Origin: Bartonella sp. TP
Lineage (GTDB): Bacteria; Pseudomonadota; Alphaproteobacteria; Rhizobiales; Rhizobiaceae
Length of the DNA stretch: 64,000 bases
NCBI RefSeq assembly: GCF_030406085.1
Contig: NZ_CP129002.1
Location: 1,057,584-1,121,583, forward strand
Reading direction: 5' to 3'
Under the pieces are notes generated by a model. That model was given only the letters and a program-made list of their open reading frames with translations, searched no databases and had not been told where the DNA came from. The translations under genes and the position numbers were made by a program. The number at the start of each line of letters is the position of its first letter. Position 1 is the first letter of the stretch. This document shows positions 60,199 through 64,000 of this stretch, piece after piece.

Positions 60199-60894
60199 TT
60201 ATTCCTTATTGAAATTAAGTATAGTTTTTTGCCAAAAATCATTATCTTCATAAATGGTTGGGTCTTCAATTTTAGCCAGAAAAAAAGCCTCACGTCGTTC
60301 TACGCAAGTGCCGCAACGGCCACAATGAATCTCTCTACCCTTATAGCAAGACCAGGTTTTTTCGAATGGTGTATTATATTTAGCACCATCTTTTACAATA
60401 TCTGCTTTAGTTATAGTAGCGTAGGGGGCATTTAAGGAAACCCGGCCTTCAAGCGAATATTTTTCCATTTCATTAAAAGCTTGCAAAAAATCAGGTCGGC
60501 AATCTGGATAAATAAAATGGTCACCACCATGTACGGCTAAAGCAACTTCTTTTACCTGTTTTTTTACAGCAGCGGCAAAAGCTATGCATAAGAATATGGC
60601 ATTTCTGTTCGGTACCTCAGTAATTTTCATAGTTTTTTCGGCATAGTGACCATCTGGTACATCTATAGCACTTGTTAATGCTGAGTTATCAAGGGCTTTA
60701 GTGATATTTGATAAATCAAAAATTTCAAAATCTACACTCAAATCACTAGCACATTGCTTGGCAAAAAGTAGTTCTTTTTTATGTCTTTGGTTGTAATCAA
60801 AAGAAATTATAGCCTTTAATTTTTTATTATATGCCAAATTATAAGCAAGACTTACTGAATCTAAACCGCCAGAGCATATCAATAAACTTGTCAT
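60199..60894 (-). CDS. queC: 7-cyano-7-deazaguanine synthase
   Basis: QueC converts 7-carboxy-7-deazaguanine to preQ0 with ATP and ammonia. The 231-residue protein has the PP-loop SGGLDS at residues 8-13 and a complete zinc site at Cys183, Cys191, Cys194 and Cys197. It overlaps the end of rne by four bases (ATGA), so it is coupled to RNase E translation, and leads directly into queF. Confidence 0.96.
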   Translation of the reverse strand: MTSLLICSGGLDSVSLAYNLAYNKKLKAIISFDYNQRHKKELLFAKQCASDLSVDFEIFDLSNITKALDNSALTSAIDVPDGHYAEKTMKITEVPNRNAIFLCIAFAAAVKKQVKEVALAVHGGDHFIYPDCRPDFLQAFNEMEKYSLEGRVSLNAPYATITKADIVKDGAKYNTPFEKTWSCYKGREIHCGRCGTCVERREAFFLAKIEDPTIYEDNDFWQKTILNFNKE

Positions 60895-62897
60895 GCTTCC
60901 CCCGTTGCTGCTGTTGCTTTTGCTTTTCTACGTTGCCACCAACCAGTCCGTTTTGGCTTCGGTGGCTCAATATTCTCTGCATCCACTTTTTCTACTGAAA
61001 TCTCTGCTGTTTCAGTAGTCGCCTCGATTTCTGTTTCTTTGAGAGCTGTTTTTTTAGGGCGTGGTTTTTTTATTTTTACGGCCTCTTCTTGCTCTACTTG
61101 TACTGGTGCTTTTTTTACAGGCTTATTTTTTTGGCTTTTTGCCGCTGCGACTTTTTTTGGCGCTTCTTTTATTTTTGCTGGTTTTTCTTCTATAATAGAT
61201 GGCTCAGGCTCTGCAGCTATTCTAACCTCCATTGCATCTATAAGTAATAGCTTTTTTTGTGCTAGCCCCGCCTTTTCTATAGTAGCAATTTTATTAGCTG
61301 CATGATTGTCAGTATCTATAGTTATTTCTACATCAAATCGTTGCTCTAACTCCAATAATTGTTGCTTCTTTTTGTTAAGAAGGTATAGGCCATATTCTAT
61401 ATTTGTTTTTATCACTAGATTATGCTTATCGTCTTTTAATAACCACTCTTCTAATAGGCGCAAGATATAAATACCAACTGAAATTGGCGATCTAATATAG
61501 CCGAAACCGTTACAAGATTTACAGATTTGCGTAGTGCTTTCTAATACAGAAGAGCGCAATCTTTGACGGCTCATTTCTACTAGACCAAAAGGCGACATAC
61601 GCCCTACTTGTATCCGAGCTCTATCAATTTTTAAGCAATCGCGTAATATTTTTTCTACTTGTTTTATATTACGCCGATCCTCCATATCAATAAAATCTAT
61701 GATAACCAAGCCAGATAAGTCACGTAATCTTAGTTGCCTTGCAACTTCAGCGGCGGCTTCTAAATTGGTTTGTAGAGCAGTTTTTGCTATGCTGCTTTCC
61801 TTTGTAGCCCTTCCGGAGTTTACGTCAATAGCTACAAGCGCTTCCGTTTGATCGATAACTATATACCCGCCAGATTTTAGCCCAACGGTTGATTCTAGCA
61901 TTTTGTCCAACTGTGCTTCTATGTTATATTTGGTAAATAAAGGCACTGTTTCTTTATATGGCTGCACTACTTTTGCATGGCTTGGCATAAGCATGCGCAT
62001 AAAGCTTTTAGCTTCCTTATAGGCGCTTTCTCCAGATACAAGAATTTCTTCTATATCTTTCTTATACAGGTCACGTATGGCGCGTTTAATCAAACTACCT
62101 TCTTCGTGAACCAGGCAAGGCGCATGGGAAGCTAGGGTTTTGTCTCTTATATTTTCCCACAGGCGCAATAAATATTCATAATCACGCTTTATTTCTACTT
62201 TTGTTCTAGTAGCGCCAGCTGTACGCAATATCATACCCATGCCCTGTGGGGCGTCTAAAGATTTTATCAAGGTTTTTAGATGTTTACGATTTTGTACATT
62301 TGTTATTTTGCGCGATATGCCAACTCCTCTAGCCGTATTTGGCATCAATACGCAATAACGTCCCGCTAAGGAAAGATAGGTTGTTACCGCAGCCCCTTTA
62401 TTGCCACGCTCTTCTTTAACTATTTGTATAAGTAAAATTTGGCGCTTTTTAATAACCTCATGAATCTTATATTGCTTACGAAAATTTACTTTCTTCTCTT
62501 GCAACAATTCGTCAATATCGTCATCGCTGCCTAAAGTGTCAACATCATCTTCTGTTAGTTCTTCAGAGGTTTCTGAGGCAAGTACTACATTTTCTTCTTC
62601 TAAATCATGTGCTTGGCTTTCTGCTTCTAATAATTTTTCTTTATCGGCAGTGGGAATTTGATAATAATCTGGATGTATATCAGAAAAAGCTAAAAAGCCA
62701 TGGCGATTGCCACCATAATCCACAAAGGCTGCTTGCAGCGACGGCTCTACGCGCATGACTTTTGCTAGGTATATATTACCCTTTATTTGTTTTTTGTGAC
62801 TGGATTCAAAATCGAACTCCTCCACTTCATTTTGATGTAAGACAGCGACTCTGGTTTCTTCATGATGCGCAGCATCTATAAGCATTTTTTTTGGCAT
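60891..62897 (-). CDS. rne: Ribonuclease E/G
   Basis: RNase E is the main endonuclease of mRNA turnover. The 668-residue protein has a split S1 domain: GNIYLAKVMRVEPSLQAAFVDYGG (key VEPSLQAAFVDYG) near residues 50-62, then an acidic Glu/Asp-rich insertion at about 88-134, then the rest. Catalytic aspartates are Asp358 in AIDVNSGR and Asp401 in IIDFIDMED. The Zn-link is CKSC at 459-462. A C-terminal Lys/Ala/Glu-rich disordered tail of about 110 residues ends in the RTGWWQRR motif found in relatives. It is shorter than the E. coli enzyme. queC and queF follow in the same transcript. Confidence 0.95.
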   Translation of the reverse strand: MPKKMLIDAAHHEETRVAVLHQNEVEEFDFESSHKKQIKGNIYLAKVMRVEPSLQAAFVDYGGNRHGFLAFSDIHPDYYQIPTADKEKLLEAESQAHDLEEENVVLASETSEELTEDDVDTLGSDDDIDELLQEKKVNFRKQYKIHEVIKKRQILLIQIVKEERGNKGAAVTTYLSLAGRYCVLMPNTARGVGISRKITNVQNRKHLKTLIKSLDAPQGMGMILRTAGATRTKVEIKRDYEYLLRLWENIRDKTLASHAPCLVHEEGSLIKRAIRDLYKKDIEEILVSGESAYKEAKSFMRMLMPSHAKVVQPYKETVPLFTKYNIEAQLDKMLESTVGLKSGGYIVIDQTEALVAIDVNSGRATKESSIAKTALQTNLEAAAEVARQLRLRDLSGLVIIDFIDMEDRRNIKQVEKILRDCLKIDRARIQVGRMSPFGLVEMSRQRLRSSVLESTTQICKSCNGFGYIRSPISVGIYILRLLEEWLLKDDKHNLVIKTNIEYGLYLLNKKKQQLLELEQRFDVEITIDTDNHAANKIATIEKAGLAQKKLLLIDAMEVRIAAEPEPSIIEEKPAKIKEAPKKVAAAKSQKNKPVKKAPVQVEQEEAVKIKKPRPKKTALKETEIEATTETAEISVEKVDAENIEPPKPKRTGWWQRRKAKATAATGEA

Positions 62898-63119
62898 TAG
62901 TTAAACCCTACAGGTAGCAAAAATTATTTTTTGCTGTTCTAAAATATATTTTGCTATCCAGCTTTTTAAATACTCTAAAAGCCTTTTAACAAAACTCTAA
63001 ATTTCTGTTTGAATCATTATAATTATGATTACTCACGCATTACAATAATAGTAAATTTGCAATAATACAAGTTTGCATCTATAGTATCTCATAAAATATC
63101 AATTTTGTTACCAGAAATC
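62898..63119. promoter_or_regulatory. Divergent leader region between rne and the amidase gene
   Basis: This 222-base AT-rich spacer must hold promoters for both directions. Near the rne start it contains a hairpin, 62916-62935 (AGCAAAAA pairing with TTTTTGCT), that would lie in the rne 5' untranslated region. RNase E autoregulates through its 5' leader in E. coli. I found no confident -35/-10 pair. Confidence 0.35.
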
Positions 63120-64000
63120 ATGTGGAATTTTATTTTTCGGTTTATTATTTGCTTGTTTGTCTTGGCACAGCTCATGCTCTACAGTTATGCAGCGCAAAAC
63201 CGCGCGCTTATTAGCCTATATGCTAATATTACAACACAAAATAGCACTAAGATTGTGGCTGTTTTTAATTTTAAACCAAAATATCAGCTTAAATTGGACC
63301 AGGTTAATAATAAAAAAATTATATTTCAGTGCTCTCGGTTAGACAAAGCATTAAATATTCAAGCTGGCGGCATAGTTAATAACATAACACGCAATGAAAA
63401 CACAGATTATACAGAATTTACGTTAAGTTTAAATGAGCTGGTTAAAATAAGAAATACTAAAATGCAGGAGTTAGCTCCTGGGCTATGGCAAGTTTCTTTT
63501 GATTTAGCGATAAGCAATGCAAAATCACCTTATTTACAAAATATTACGCAAAAAAATATTGTTAAAACTATATTAGGGTCAACAAAGCCTGAAAAAGCTA
63601 AAATTTTTACTGTTATACTTGATCCTGGGCATGGCGGCATAGATAGCGGTGCCGTGGCAGCCGATGGGATGATGGAAAAAAAACTAACTTTACAATTTGC
63701 TAAGATTCTACAAAATGTTCTAAGTTCTAACCCAAAAATAAAAGTTTTGTTAACTAGAACCACTGACACATATCTATATTTAAGCGAAAGGGTACAAAAA
63801 GCCCGAGAGCTCAAGGCCGATTTGTTTATTTCTATTCATGCGGATATTATAAATTCGCCTGCCATACGCGGCGCTACAATATATAGGCTTTCAGAAATTG
63901 GGTCAGATAAATTGGCACAGCAATTAGCTATAAGTCAAAACAAGGTTGATGAATTAGGCAGTTTAACGCTACCAGAAACTCCAAAAGTAGAAAATATACT
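63120..64000 (+). CDS. amiC: N-acetylmuramoyl-L-alanine amidase, AmiC type, 3' end cut by window edge
   Basis: The visible 293 residues begin at ATG 63120 with a signal peptide (hydrophobic residues 4-20, cleavage near 24). An AMIN-like beta-rich domain covers about residues 28-145. The Amidase_3 catalytic domain starts at VILDPGHGGIDSGA with zinc ligand His171; the second ligand is Glu186 in MMEKKLT, and the third is His240 in FISIHAD. The enzyme cleaves the peptide stem from glycan strands during division. The C-terminus is outside the window. It is divergent from rne, an arrangement I recall from Rhizobiales, where mrcA often follows. Confidence 0.95.
   Translation, partial: MWNFIFRFIICLFVLAQLMLYSYAAQNRALISLYANITTQNSTKIVAVFNFKPKYQLKLDQVNNKKIIFQCSRLDKALNIQAGGIVNNITRNENTDYTEFTLSLNELVKIRNTKMQELAPGLWQVSFDLAISNAKSPYLQNITQKNIVKTILGSTKPEKAKIFTVILDPGHGGIDSGAVAADGMMEKKLTLQFAKILQNVLSSNPKIKVLLTRTTDTYLYLSERVQKARELKADLFISIHADIINSPAIRGATIYRLSEIGSDKLAQQLAISQNKVDELGSLTLPETPKVENI

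Overview
This window looks like a chromosomal core segment of an AT-rich alphaproteobacterium. Gene content and order fit the Hyphomicrobiales (Rhizobiales, the Bartonella/Brucella side). The order evidence, from recall of the group, is: pyrB-pyrC-plsY-dprA; ruvX facing gatC-gatA; map-radC next to a DUF3126 gene; rpe-purB-hydrolase-purC-purQ-purL-bolA-grxD; nuoA-N-birA-RNase J-proS-lolC-lolD-dnaE; a CckA kinase; and RNase E beside an AmiC-type amidase. Low GC, dense packing and small RNases and kinases suggest a host-associated lineage with mild genome reduction. I could not place it to genus. I saw no insertion sequence, prophage, CRISPR array, toxin-antitoxin pair or defence island. No stretch longer than 300 bases lacks a gene.

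Layout. 1-3.5 kb (minus): partial dprA, plsY, a dihydroorotase-like gene and pyrB. 3.6-5.3 kb: a degenerate AidB-like flavoprotein. 5.3-7.6 kb: ruvX (minus) and gatC-gatA (plus). 7.9-9.5 kb: a double cold-shock-domain protein, an alpha/beta hydrolase and DUF3126. 9.5-11.2 kb: radC and map (minus). 11.3-14.5 kb: trmJ-like methyltransferase, murI, rpsD with a structured leader, and ttcA. 14.5-17.3 kb: two tandem Bcr/CflA-type MFS transporters (minus). 17.3-24.1 kb: the purine operon (minus). 24.2-28.2 kb: flavin reductase, a FliO-like membrane protein, cckA and icd. 28.3-28.6 kb: tRNA-Val and tRNA-Asp, divergent. 28.7-42.9 kb: all fourteen complex I genes. 43-52.3 kb: birA, RNase J, proS, lolC, lolD, dnaE. 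52.3-54.8 kb: FAD monooxygenase, CHCC zinc-finger protein and RNase D (minus). 54.9-59.7 kb: aspS, an unrecognised exported protein (minus) and parC. 59.7-62.9 kb: rne-queC-queF (minus). 63.1 kb to the end: partial amidase.

Functional picture. The cell builds pyrimidines and purines, respires through an NADH:ubiquinone oxidoreductase, probably makes Asn-tRNA and/or Gln-tRNA by the GatCAB amidation route, makes queuosine precursors, and keeps an alphaproteobacterial CckA cell-cycle kinase. Points that deserve a second look are: the absence of purS from the purine operon together with altered PurQ motifs; an intact AidB-like gene that has lost flavin-site motifs; a dihydroorotase without metal ligands; a two-hairpin leader before rpsD; convergent genes that abut or overlap with no terminator; and an exported protein of unknown function between aspS and parC.
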